This document shows positions 8,401 through 16,787 of a stretch of DNA of 64,000 nt, piece by piece. A program made the position numbers and the translations under genes. A model generated the notes under the pieces. That model was given only the letters and a program-made list of their open reading frames with translations. It ran no database searches and was not told the origin of the DNA. Within the stretch, counting starts at the first letter, position 1. The number at the start of each line of letters is the position of its first letter. The stretch is from Haloferula luteola (GTDB lineage: Bacteria > Verrucomicrobiota > Verrucomicrobiia > Verrucomicrobiales > Akkermansiaceae), in NCBI RefSeq assembly GCF_014201715.1, contig NZ_JACHFD010000007.1, positions 124,001 through 188,000 on the forward strand. Direction: 5' to 3'.

Positions 8401-10275
8401 ATGTCCGAACGGAAGACCCTCGAAGAACGTGAGCAGATGTCCGATCTGGAGCGCCTCCGGCACTCCTGCGCCCACGTGATGGCCACCGCCATCCTCCGCA
8501 TTTGGCCGGATGCCCAATTCGCATACGGCCCGCCGGTGGAGAATGGTTTTTATTACGACTTCGAGATGAAGCACCGGATCACACCGGAAGACTTCGAGCA
8601 GATCGAGGCGGAGATGCGCAAGATCGCGAAGGAGAACCAGCGGTTTGAGAAGAAGATCATTTCCCGCGATGAAGCGAAGTTGATGGCCGAGAGCGGACGC
8701 CTCGGTGGACTTTCGGAACGACCGGGCAACGCCAGCCGTTTCAAGCTCGACCTGATCGACAAGATTCCTGAAGGCGAGGAGATCTCCTGTTTCCAAAACG
8801 GCGAGTTCATCGACTTGTGTGCGGGCCCGCATGTCGGCTCGACGGCGAAGACGAAGCACGTGAAGCTGATGTCGATTTCATCGTCGTTCTACATGGGGGA
8901 CGAAACGAAAGGGCAGCTCCAACGACTTTACGGCACGGCGTTTCCGACGAAGGATGAGCTGGACCAGCATTTGATGCGGCTGGAGGAGGCGAAAAAGCGC
9001 GACCACCGGAAGTTGGGCCGCGAGCTGCAGCTGTTCCATATCGATGAAGCGGTGGGTCAGGGGCTGATTCTCTGGAAACCGAAGGGCGGTCTGGTGCGCC
9101 GGGCGCTGCAGGACTTCATCACGGCAGAACTCGACAAGCAGGGCTATTCACAGGTCTTCACGCCGCATATTGGAAAGCTCGATCTTTATCGAACCTCGGG
9201 GCACTTCCCCTACTATCAGGAGAGCCAATATGCGCCGATTCCTGAGAGGAACATCCTTGAGAAGCTGCGCGATGAGAATGCGACCTGCGACCAGTTGATC
9301 AACGGCCTCGAGAACGGGGAATATGAAGGGTACATGCTCAAGCCGATGAACTGCCCGCATCACATCAAGATCTACGCCAGCGAGCACCGCTCGTATCGGG
9401 ATCTTCCGGTGCGATTGGCGGAATTCGGCACGGTTTACCGTTGGGAGCAGAGTGGGGAGCTGGGTGGCATGACGCGAGTGCGTGGCTTCACGCAGGATGA
9501 CGCGCATTTGTTCTGCACGCCGGAGCAGGTGGCGACGGAGATTCAGGGCTGCCTAGGTCTGGTGAAAAAGGTGCTCAACACCTTGGGCATGGCGAACTAT
9601 CGCGTGCGACTTTCGCTGCGTGACCCGGATAGCGACAAGTATGTGGGCTCCCCGGAGAATTGGGACAAGGCCGAGGCGGCGCTGCGGGAGGCCGTGCAAG
9701 TTCTCGATGTTGATTACACCGAAGCAGAGGGAGAAGCGGCGTTCTACGGGCCAAAGATCGACTTCATTGTGAAAGATGTGATCGGTCGCGATTGGCAGCT
9801 TGGGACGGTGCAGGTCGATTACAACCTGCCGGAGCGGTTTGGCTTGGAGTATGTCGGTGCGGACAACAAGACGCACCGACCGGTGATGATTCACCGTGCG
9901 CCGTTTGGTTCGTTGGAGCGATTCACTGGTCTGTTGATTGAGCACTTCGAGGGCAAGTTCCCGACGTGGTTGTCGCCGGAGCAGGTGCGCGTATTGCCGA
10001 TTTCGGATAAGTTCCTGGACGCGGCGGAGGAAGCGACGGCGAAATTGGCGGAAGCGGGGGTGCGGGTGTCGCTCGACCGGAGTTCTGACAAGGTGGGGGC
10101 TAAGATTCGTCTTGCTCGCTTGGAGCGGGTGCCTTATATGCTCGTCCTAGGCGCCCGCGAGGTGGAAGAGGGCACGGTCAGTGTCCGCCACCGGGATCGG
10201 GACGATCTCGGCTCCATGCCGCTCGATGATTTCATTGGAACGATATGCCAAGAAATTGCCAGCCGGTCGCTTTGA
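8401..10275 (+). CDS. thrS: threonyl-tRNA synthetase lacking the TGS domain
   Basis: A 624-residue enzyme that charges tRNA-Thr. The ATG at 8401 starts MSERKTLEER, and the N2 editing domain begins almost at once: HSCAH (H21, H25) and the second editing motif CAGPH are both intact. The class II catalytic core shows MLKPMNCPHHIKIY, motif 2 TVYRWEQSGELGGMTRVRG with FTQDDAHLFC, and motif 3 around RPVMIHRAPFGSLERF, including the Cys and two His that bind zinc. The anticodon-binding domain follows (QVRVLPI). The usual N-terminal TGS domain of about 60 residues is absent. The 125 bases upstream cannot encode one, because a divergent gene starts at 8275. Translation factor gene infC follows. Confidence 0.97.
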   Translation: MSERKTLEEREQMSDLERLRHSCAHVMATAILRIWPDAQFAYGPPVENGFYYDFEMKHRITPEDFEQIEAEMRKIAKENQRFEKKIISRDEAKLMAESGRLGGLSERPGNASRFKLDLIDKIPEGEEISCFQNGEFIDLCAGPHVGSTAKTKHVKLMSISSSFYMGDETKGQLQRLYGTAFPTKDELDQHLMRLEEAKKRDHRKLGRELQLFHIDEAVGQGLILWKPKGGLVRRALQDFITAELDKQGYSQVFTPHIGKLDLYRTSGHFPYYQESQYAPIPERNILEKLRDENATCDQLINGLENGEYEGYMLKPMNCPHHIKIYASEHRSYRDLPVRLAEFGTVYRWEQSGELGGMTRVRGFTQDDAHLFCTPEQVATEIQGCLGLVKKVLNTLGMANYRVRLSLRDPDSDKYVGSPENWDKAEAALREAVQVLDVDYTEAEGEAAFYGPKIDFIVKDVIGRDWQLGTVQVDYNLPERFGLEYVGADNKTHRPVMIHRAPFGSLERFTGLLIEHFEGKFPTWLSPEQVRVLPISDKFLDAAEEATAKLAEAGVRVSLDRSSDKVGAKIRLARLERVPYMLVLGAREVEEGTVSVRHRDRDDLGSMPLDDFIGTICQEIASRSL

Positions 10276-10450
10276 TGACCCGGCTCCAGCACCGTGACTC
10301 CGTATGATGGTTGTTCACGCTGATCGTTCCGGAACGACCTTCGCGGTCTGGGTTTCATGCCTGTCATGAAGCTCAGCGCGTCGCATTGAACCTACACCGA
10401 CCAAGACCATAGCTAAGCCAAAGAAACGCTTCAAACGGGAGCCGCGTGAC
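10261..10450 (+). promoter_or_regulatory. infC leader region
   Basis: The 175 bases between thrS and the infC ATG hold a hairpin over the thrS stop (AGCCGGTC at 10261-10268 with GACCCGGCT at 10277-10285, one bulge) and a perfect 14-base palindrome TCGTTCCGGAACGA at 10324-10337. The last 66 bases are an open in-frame extension of infC that includes an ATT at 10385 and an ATA at 10409. A GGGAG lies about 9 bases before the ATG at 10451. The region could carry autogenous control of IF3, but this is inference. Confidence 0.4.
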
Positions 10451-11098
10451 ATGACGCGGGTCAATGAACGCATTCGCGCCCCTCGCGTCCGCGTCGTCCT
10501 GCCGGACGGCCAGCAGCTCGGAATTATGAGCGCCCAAGAGGCCCTCGCGAAGGCGAAGTTGGTCGGGCTCGATTTGGTGGAGATCGCCTCCAAGGCTGAT
10601 CCGCCGGTGTGCCGGATCATCGACTACGGGAAGTACAAATATGAGCAGGCCAAGCTCAAAAAGACTCAGAAGAAGTCGCAGAGTGCTTCCAAGATGAAGG
10701 AAGTGAAGTTCCGGGTTCGCACGGAGCAGCACGACTACAACATCAAGCTGAACCGTCTCGAGACGTTCCTGGACGAAGGTCACAAGGTGCGGGTCGTGCT
10801 GCAGTTCCGGGGTCGGGAGAATGCCCACCGTGAGCTGGGATTCGACAAGATGAAGCGCATCATCGAGGACTTGAAGACCATGGCTCATGTCGATCAGGAG
10901 CCGCGTCTGCAGGGCCGGATGGTGGGGATGACGCTGTCGCCACTGCCGCAGTCTCAGCGCAAACGGCGCTTCCAGCTCTTCCACGGGGAATTGATCGAAG
11001 AAGACGACTTCGACGAGGACGAGGAAGACGAGGATGTGATCGTTTCCTCGGACGACGAAGAAGAAGAGGAAGAGAGCGACGAGACGGCGAAAGCTTGA
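10451..11098 (+). CDS. infC: translation initiation factor IF-3 with acidic tail
   Basis: IF-3 binds the 30S subunit and checks start-codon selection. The N-domain (VNERIRAPRVRVV ... GIMSAQEALAKA ... DLVEIASKADPPVCRIIDYGKYKYE), the lysine-rich linker and the C-domain (EVKFRVRTEQHDYNIKL ... VVLQFRGRENAH ... GRMVGMTLSPLP) are complete. About 40 extra residues at the end are almost all Glu/Asp (EDDFDEDEEDED, EEEEEE), well beyond the usual 170-180-residue length. The ATG has a GGGAG Shine-Dalgarno, but the frame continues upstream with a basic stretch (KPKKRFKREPRD) that could be translated from a non-AUG codon. rpmI and rplT, which often follow infC, are absent here. Confidence 0.95.
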   Translation: MTRVNERIRAPRVRVVLPDGQQLGIMSAQEALAKAKLVGLDLVEIASKADPPVCRIIDYGKYKYEQAKLKKTQKKSQSASKMKEVKFRVRTEQHDYNIKLNRLETFLDEGHKVRVVLQFRGRENAHRELGFDKMKRIIEDLKTMAHVDQEPRLQGRMVGMTLSPLPQSQRKRRFQLFHGELIEEDDFDEDEEDEDVIVSSDDEEEEEESDETAKA

Positions 11099-11793
11099 TG
11101 TCGCGAGCCGCGCTCTGGTTGTTCGACATTGACGGCACCCTGGTGGATACCGGAGGTGCCGGCTTGGTCGCCCTTGGAGATGCGGCGGAAGAGGTGTTTG
11201 GAGATCGGGGCCCGGCGCTGGATTTGCGCGGGGCCACGGACTCAGGTCTGCTGCGGGATTATTTCGTGCACTTTGGACGGGAGGCGAACGATGAAGATCG
11301 TGAGCGCTTCTACGCTTTTTACCTGAGGCGTCTGGAGCAGCACTTGCAGAGTGGGGATTTCCCCTCTCGGGTTCTGCCCGGAGTGGTGGAGCTATTGGAG
11401 CGGGTGGCGGAGCGGGAGGAAGTGGCGGTGGGGTTGCTCACCGGCAACATTGAAGAGGGGGCGTGGTTGAAGGTCCGTCATTTTGGGTTGGAGCGATTTT
11501 TCGAGTTCGGGGCTTTTGGCTGCGAGCATGCTGACCGCAATTTGCTCGGCCCGGTGGCTTTGGCGAAGGCGGCCGCCCACGCTGGGCGAAGCTTTGGGGC
11601 AGAAGAGATCGTGGTGGTGGGTGACACTCCGAAGGACATTGCTTGTGCCGCGGCGATCGGAGCCCGTTGTTTGGCGGTGGCGACCGGTCATGTGCCGGCC
11701 GCGGATTTGCGAGGGGCATGGCGGGTGGTTGAGGATCTGAGCGATCCGAAGGGATGGGCGGATCTCTTGGAGGGGGTAGTCGAAGGGGGTTGA
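11098..11793 (+). CDS. HAD-superfamily phosphatase
   Basis: A 231-residue hydrolase whose ATG overlaps the infC stop (TGATG). All HAD motifs are present: motif I LFDIDGTLVDTGG with the nucleophile Asp, motif II VGLLTGNI (Thr/Ser position), motif III Lys in the VALAKAAAHAG region, and motif IV VVVGDTPKDIACA. A helical cap separates I and II, as in subclass I phosphoglycolate-phosphatase-like enzymes. The substrate is unknown. The overlap suggests co-transcription with infC. Confidence 0.9.
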   Translation: MSRAALWLFDIDGTLVDTGGAGLVALGDAAEEVFGDRGPALDLRGATDSGLLRDYFVHFGREANDEDRERFYAFYLRRLEQHLQSGDFPSRVLPGVVELLERVAEREEVAVGLLTGNIEEGAWLKVRHFGLERFFEFGAFGCEHADRNLLGPVALAKAAAHAGRSFGAEEIVVVGDTPKDIACAAAIGARCLAVATGHVPAADLRGAWRVVEDLSDPKGWADLLEGVVEGG

Positions 11794-11874
11794 GGCTTCG
11801 CGGTCCGATTTGCTGCTTGGCTCGGGCGGGGTGGCATTGACCTGAAGTGCGACGAGGGTTAGAAGGCGGCAGGA

Positions 11875-12681
11875 ATGTCGGAGCAAAAGGACGAATGGTG
11901 GGTCTCCCGCGGTGGTCATACGTTTGGTCCAGTGACTTTCGCGCAGGTCGTGGAGTCCGCCAAAGAGGGCCGATTGGAACCTCGGACCGACATGCTCTTT
12001 GGCGGAGGTCTTTCGGATTGGGTTCCAGCGGGGGAAGTGGAAGGAGTCTTTGAGCGGCGGGCTGCGGGCGATTCGGCATGGGAGGCTCCGCCGGTGATGG
12101 GTGATGAGAAATTTTCCGAGAGTGGAGAGTTCGATTTCAAGAAGACCGGTGCGGAGAAGCTCGATTTGCCGGGTGCGACTCGATTGACGTGGTTTCTCGG
12201 CATGACTTTGTTTCCTGGCCTGCTTGTGGCGGGGATTTCGGTGCTGATCCCGATGGTGGCACCGCGCTTGGGTCAGGGGCATGAGCCGTATGCCGCCTTG
12301 TTGTTTCTGGTTGTCCCGCTGGTGATGCTGTGGGTGACGCTCATGAGGTTTCAGAATCTAGCGATGCACCGATGGTGTGTGCTGTTGCTGTGGGTGCCGA
12401 TATTGAATCTATGGCTTCAATACCGTCTGTTTGCCTGTCCCTCGGGATATGGACACACCAAGAGGATGGATGGGATCGGGACCGTATTGGCGGTGATTTT
12501 TTGGTTGGGGACGGCGTTGTCGATGGCGTCGGCTGGTTTCATTTTCGCTCAGGGTGGCATGGCGGCGTTGAAAGCCTCAGAGGAAAATGGTCAGTTGCGG
12601 GTGTTGCTCAATCAATGGGATGAGCTCAAAGGGGCGGTGGAGAAGGACGGTGGCGCGGAGGCGCCAGCTCCGGAAAATTGA
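11875..12681 (+). CDS. GYF_2-domain membrane protein
   Basis: A 268-residue protein. Residues 7-60 form a GYF_2-type domain (WWVSRGGHTFGPVTFAQVV ... GGGLSDWVPAGEV), common at the N-terminus of bacterial membrane proteins in this phylum. From about residue 105 there are four transmembrane segments (TWFLGMTLFPGLLVAGISVL, YAALLFLVVPLVMLWVTLM, WCVLLLWVPILNLWLQYRLF, GTVLAVIFWLGTALSMASAG) with short loops. The C-terminus is acidic. The next gene starts 1 base after the stop, so they are probably one unit. No specific function is known. Confidence 0.8.
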   Translation: MSEQKDEWWVSRGGHTFGPVTFAQVVESAKEGRLEPRTDMLFGGGLSDWVPAGEVEGVFERRAAGDSAWEAPPVMGDEKFSESGEFDFKKTGAEKLDLPGATRLTWFLGMTLFPGLLVAGISVLIPMVAPRLGQGHEPYAALLFLVVPLVMLWVTLMRFQNLAMHRWCVLLLWVPILNLWLQYRLFACPSGYGHTKRMDGIGTVLAVIFWLGTALSMASAGFIFAQGGMAALKASEENGQLRVLLNQWDELKGAVEKDGGAEAPAPEN

Positions 12682-12682
12682 C

Positions 12683-14248
12683 ATGAGCGTGCGGATTGAA
12701 ACGGTGGATGTGGTGTTGCCTTTGGCGGCCTCGGAAGATGGCGATGCTTGGAAGAAGGCTGCTGCGAGGAAATTGGGGGTGAAGTCGGTGGCGGAGGTGC
12801 GATTGCTGAAGCATTCGATCGATGCCCGGCAGCGAGAGGTTAAGGTGCAGCTGCGCCTGGTGGTGGGAGTGGATGGAGCGTTGCCGGAAGAAGGGGTTCC
12901 GGTCTGGGAGTGCCCTCCGTTGGCGGCCTCGGCGAGACAGGTGGTGATTGTCGGCTGTGGACCTGCGGGGTTGTTTGCGGCGTTGAATTGTCTGGAGCGG
13001 GGTTGGAAGCCGATCGTGCTGGAGCGGGGGAAGGATGCCTCGGCACGCCGTTTTGATTTGGCCCCGATTCTCAGGGAGGGAAGGGTGATCGAAGACTCGA
13101 ATTATTGCTTCGGTGAAGGGGGGGCGGGCACGTTTTCGGACGGAAAGCTCTACACCCGGGCGACCAAGCGAGGTCCGGTGCGCAAGGTGTATGAGATTTT
13201 GGTCGCTCACGGGGCTCCGGAACGGATCCTGATCGATGCGCACCCACACATTGGCTCGAATTTGCTGCCAAAGGTGGTGATGGCCATGCGCGAGTCGATT
13301 CGCGCTGCGGGAGGCGAGGTGCGCTTTGGAGCGAAAGTCACCGGACTGTTGCGCCAGGGTGACAAGGTGGCGGGAGTGCGGTTGGCAGGGGGCGGCGAAG
13401 TCACCGGTGAAGCGGTGATTTTGGCGACGGGTCACAGTGCGCGGGACATTTACCGGATGCTGGCGGAGGAGGGATTGCTGTTGGAGCAGAAGCCCTTCGC
13501 GGTCGGCGTGCGGATCGAGCATCCACAGCCCTTCATCGACCGCTGTCAGTATCATTTGGGGAAGGACGATGAGAGGCCGCGCGAGTTGCCTGCGGCGCGG
13601 TATGCCTTGGCAACCAAGATCCGCGGCCGGGGAGTGCACTCGTTTTGCATGTGCCCTGGCGGATTCATTGTGCCGGCTTCGACAGAGAATGACGAGGTGG
13701 TGGTGAATGGAATGAGTCTCGCGCGGCGAGATTCTCCTTTTGCGAATTCGGGTTTGGTGGTGACGGTTGAACCGGAAGACACGGAGAAGTTTCAAGCAGA
13801 GCACGGTGTCCTGGCGGGATTGGCCTACCAGAAAGCGTTGGAGCAGGCGGCCAAGCTGGCCGGAGGGGGAGGCCAGGTGGCGCCGGGGCAGCGGGTTCCG
13901 GACTTTTTGAAAGGTCGGATTTCGGATGATTTGCCGGAGATGAGTTATTTTCCGGGGGCACGTTGTGCGCCCTTGCATGAGATTCTTCCCGGGGCGGTGG
14001 CGTCTCGGATGCGTGAAGGGCTGCAATTGTTTGACCGCAAGATTCGCGGCTATGCGGGAGGGGGGGGCTTGTTGCTCGGGTTTGAAACGCGCACGAGTTC
14101 ACCAGTGCGGATTCCTCGAGAGGACTCAAGTTTGCAGCATCCGGAGTTGCAGGGGTTGTTTCCCTGCGGCGAAGGCGCGGGCTATGCCGGTGGGATTGTG
14201 AGCGCGGCTTTGGATGGGATGCGGGTGGCCGAGGCGGTGACCGGATGA
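12683..14248 (+). CDS. FAD-dependent oxidoreductase, COG2509-like
   Basis: A 521-residue flavoprotein. The first 85 residues are an alpha/beta domain (ETVDVVLPLAASED ... SIDARQREVKVQLRLVV). It is followed by the FAD-binding GxGxxG motif VVIVGCGPAGLFAALN and the GG-type continuation IVLERGKDASARRFD. The long FGEGGAGTFSDGKLYTR segment, the ATGHSARD motif and the late GEGAGYAGGIVSAALDG, which closes the FAD site, are typical of COG2509 dehydrogenases. The ATG at 12683 was chosen because it lies 1 base after the upstream stop and opens the conserved N-domain. The substrate is unknown. Confidence 0.9.
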   Translation: MSVRIETVDVVLPLAASEDGDAWKKAAARKLGVKSVAEVRLLKHSIDARQREVKVQLRLVVGVDGALPEEGVPVWECPPLAASARQVVIVGCGPAGLFAALNCLERGWKPIVLERGKDASARRFDLAPILREGRVIEDSNYCFGEGGAGTFSDGKLYTRATKRGPVRKVYEILVAHGAPERILIDAHPHIGSNLLPKVVMAMRESIRAAGGEVRFGAKVTGLLRQGDKVAGVRLAGGGEVTGEAVILATGHSARDIYRMLAEEGLLLEQKPFAVGVRIEHPQPFIDRCQYHLGKDDERPRELPAARYALATKIRGRGVHSFCMCPGGFIVPASTENDEVVVNGMSLARRDSPFANSGLVVTVEPEDTEKFQAEHGVLAGLAYQKALEQAAKLAGGGGQVAPGQRVPDFLKGRISDDLPEMSYFPGARCAPLHEILPGAVASRMREGLQLFDRKIRGYAGGGGLLLGFETRTSSPVRIPREDSSLQHPELQGLFPCGEGAGYAGGIVSAALDGMRVAEAVTG

Positions 14249-14286
14249 TGCTCTTTGGCGCTCGGAGCCCATCTTGGCGAGAATCC

Positions 14287-15393
14287 TCAGCGAGGGGTTG
14301 AACCGATCCGGAGGATTGCTTCGAAAGCGGGCTTGGGTTGGAGCGAGCGGTCGAAGAGTAGCGGGTAGTTGGTTCGGCCCCGGATGGGGAAGTCATTGAG
14401 CCAGCTCCGGCCGTCGTGGAGGCCCCAGAAAGTCACCCGGGAGATGGCGTGGTGGTGGCGGAGAAAGACTTGGAACAGGCTGGTGTAGCGGTCGGCGAGT
14501 TGTTGGGAAACGGTCGCGGGAAGGGTGTCTGCGAAAGGATTGAGGGCAGGATCTGAAGCTTCGGTGCGAGCGATGTCGGCGATACCGGAGGCACCGCGCG
14601 ACGGGAGGACATCGATGTCGAGTTCGGTGATCATGACCTTGAGGCCGAGTTGATGGAAGGCGATGATGGACTTTTCGACTTCGGCAGGATCTGGCCAGGA
14701 AAGGGAGTAGTGCCCCTGCATCCCGACGGCGGAGATGGGCACGTCTTGATCGATGAGTCTTTGCAGGAGGCGCACGGCGCGGGCGCGCTTTTCGGGCTGA
14801 GCAAGGCCGTAATCGTTGTAGTAGAGTTGGGCAGTAGGATCCGCAGCGTGGGCGAAGTGAAATGCCTGCTGGATGAAATCATCGCCGATTATGCGGCGCC
14901 ACGGGCTGTCGCGGAGATCCTCTCCGGGGCTGTCGGAGAGGGCTTCATTGACAACGTCCCAACCGTGGACTTTCCCCCGGAAATGGCCGACGACGGTGTC
15001 GATGTGATCTTTCATCCTGGCGAGCAGAAGTTCGCGATCAGCTGGTTGGCCTTCCGCGCCTTGAAACACCCATTCGGGAGTTTGGCTGTGCCAAACGAGG
15101 GTGTGGCCGATCAGCTTCATGTGGTGTTGCTCGGCAAAATGGACGTAGGCATCGCCTCGGGTGAAATCGTAGCGTTCCGGGTGGGGGTGGAGGCTCGCCC
15201 ACTTCATGTCGTTTTCGGGCGTGAGAGCGGAGAATTGAGAGCCTGCCACGGTGGCGGCATCGACTTCGCGTCCATCGACTGTCGACGAGGGCAGGGCCAC
15301 ACCGACAAGGAAATCCTTTTCAAAGGATTCGCGCAGAGTGGGTTCGGCGCGACCGAGCAGGGGGAGAAGGAGAAAGCCGAGTAGGCGTTTCAT
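14287..15393 (-). CDS. GH10 endo-beta-1,4-xylanase
   Basis: A 368-residue secreted enzyme cutting internal xylan bonds. Signal peptide MKRLLGFLLLPLLGRA. The GH10 barrel shows SALTPENDMKWASLHP, LIGHTLVWHSQTPEW, the acid/base in HGWDVVNEAL (E150), YYNDYGLAQP, GMQGHYS and the nucleophile in VMITELDIDV (E257), followed by FWGLHDGRSW. All catalytic residues are present and the length is normal for a single-domain GH10 without a binding module. It lies 27 bases downstream of the PA14-like gene on the same strand, so they probably form an operon. Confidence 0.95.
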   Translation of the reverse strand: MKRLLGFLLLPLLGRAEPTLRESFEKDFLVGVALPSSTVDGREVDAATVAGSQFSALTPENDMKWASLHPHPERYDFTRGDAYVHFAEQHHMKLIGHTLVWHSQTPEWVFQGAEGQPADRELLLARMKDHIDTVVGHFRGKVHGWDVVNEALSDSPGEDLRDSPWRRIIGDDFIQQAFHFAHAADPTAQLYYNDYGLAQPEKRARAVRLLQRLIDQDVPISAVGMQGHYSLSWPDPAEVEKSIIAFHQLGLKVMITELDIDVLPSRGASGIADIARTEASDPALNPFADTLPATVSQQLADRYTSLFQVFLRHHHAISRVTFWGLHDGRSWLNDFPIRGRTNYPLLFDRSLQPKPAFEAILRIGSTPR

Positions 15394-15420
15394 GGAGGGT
15401 GGAAGGTTGGGGTGGAGGGG

Positions 15421-16626
15421 CTATTCGCGCCCGGGCCAAATCGACCAAGAAGTGTCGGGGGCGAGGTCGGGCAAGGCCACGCCGCGGGGCGGGGCCGAGC
15501 TGGGTGCCATTTTGAAAAGTGGAAGCTTGCGGGCGCCACTTTCGTCGGGGGCGTAGTCTTCGCCGTCTTTCTCGATCAGGAGGTAGCAACTGAAGTTTCC
15601 CCCGGGACGTTCGCCCGTGAGGATCGTGAGGTCGAGTTCCTCGCCGGCGGTGACATCGAACCAAGTGCCTTCGTAGCTTGGCCACGTTCCGCCGAGGTGC
15701 TCTTGATGGTAGAAGGTGCGCTCACTGGCATCGGGCAGGGGCGATTGCAGGCCGCCATCGAGCAGGACTTGGGAGCGGGCCATGACGATCAGTTCATCAT
15801 CGGCAAATCCGACGAAGCGGTAGCGACCACTGACGGGTGGGGTGACGGTTCCCCGGTAGATGATGACCCATCGGCGACCCCGGACTTTCTCTTCCACCCG
15901 AAATGCTTTGGGCGCCTCATCGGCGAGGATCTGATGGATTGAAAGTTGGGTGATGCGGAGGTGGGACGGGGCTCGGAAGTAACGTTCAAAGGAAGACTTG
16001 GGAAGCTTTTGGGAGATGGCTTCACGGAGAGTATCGGAGTAGGTTTGATTGACCTGATGCTCCATGTAATCACGGCGAAAAAGGTCGTCCTCTTCGAAAT
16101 CCTGCAGTGCCATTTCGGACGGTTGGCCATCGCGAGTGACCTTCAGATCATAGTAGGTGCCGATGAGGCCGGGGCCGACCAGGTGGCCGAACATTCCGCC
16201 ACTGCCGAGGCCTTCTCCTCCGGTGGATTCGATGCCGCCGTGGGCCCAGTCGTTGCCAAGGCAGTCGAAGGCTCCAAAATCGGGGGTGGGTCCACCGAAA
16301 TCCCGTTCCGGCACCGGGATGGCCAGCGCGCTCATGGCGTGAGCAGCGATCACCGGGGATGAGACCGCAGAAGGGGCAGAAGGCGAGCTGTGAAGTGGAT
16401 GGATTTTCGGCTTTTCCTCGAATTTCTGGATTTCCCGGACGGGGGGTACGTAGGTGATCAGCACGGGGGTTTCCTTGATCAGAGGGGGGACGAGAATCAG
16501 AGCGAGTGAGATTCCCAGCAGCAGCAAGGAAAGCAGTGCGACGATGAGTGAGGCGATCTTGGATTTCCTGAGGTCGCTCTGGAGGTGGGCCTCAGCCTCC
16601 GGAGTCGATTGGACATGCAAGCTCAT
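15421..16626 (-). CDS. membrane-anchored PA14-like protein
   Basis: A 401-residue protein. Residues 24-48 form one transmembrane segment (KIASLIVALLSLLLLGISLALILVP region) after a short cytoplasmic tail. A Pro/Ser-rich linker spans about residues 52-110, giving a TonB-like N-terminal plan, and a glycine-rich patch (GGEGLGSGGMFGH) follows. From about 150 on there is a PA14-like beta-sandwich: LIGTYYDLK, IIYRGTVTPPVSGRYRFVG, FADDELIVM, GTWFDVTAGEELDLTILTGE. PA14 domains often bind glycans or sense them. Co-transcription with the GH10 xylanase suggests a role in polysaccharide binding. The function is inferred. Confidence 0.7.
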   Translation of the reverse strand: MSLHVQSTPEAEAHLQSDLRKSKIASLIVALLSLLLLGISLALILVPPLIKETPVLITYVPPVREIQKFEEKPKIHPLHSSPSAPSAVSSPVIAAHAMSALAIPVPERDFGGPTPDFGAFDCLGNDWAHGGIESTGGEGLGSGGMFGHLVGPGLIGTYYDLKVTRDGQPSEMALQDFEEDDLFRRDYMEHQVNQTYSDTLREAISQKLPKSSFERYFRAPSHLRITQLSIHQILADEAPKAFRVEEKVRGRRWVIIYRGTVTPPVSGRYRFVGFADDELIVMARSQVLLDGGLQSPLPDASERTFYHQEHLGGTWPSYEGTWFDVTAGEELDLTILTGERPGGNFSCYLLIEKDGEDYAPDESGARKLPLFKMAPSSAPPRGVALPDLAPDTSWSIWPGRE

Positions 16627-16787
16627 GAAGCGGCTGGGTTACGGGACAGGCCGTTGGATCTGGCACCAGCATGTCCCAGGAAACGGACTGGAGAAAGAAA
16701 ACTTGGGAGTTCTTTCCGGCACATGACGGAGATGGGAAGGTCATCTTTTTCCTTGAGGATGCTCCGGTCGCGCTTCTGGTGAGCACG

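Noticed and set aside
12626-14026. 466-residue open frame on the minus strand
   Set aside because: It lies wholly antisense to the FAD oxidoreductase gene, which has strong motifs, and its own product is Arg/His/Pro-rich without any recognisable domain.
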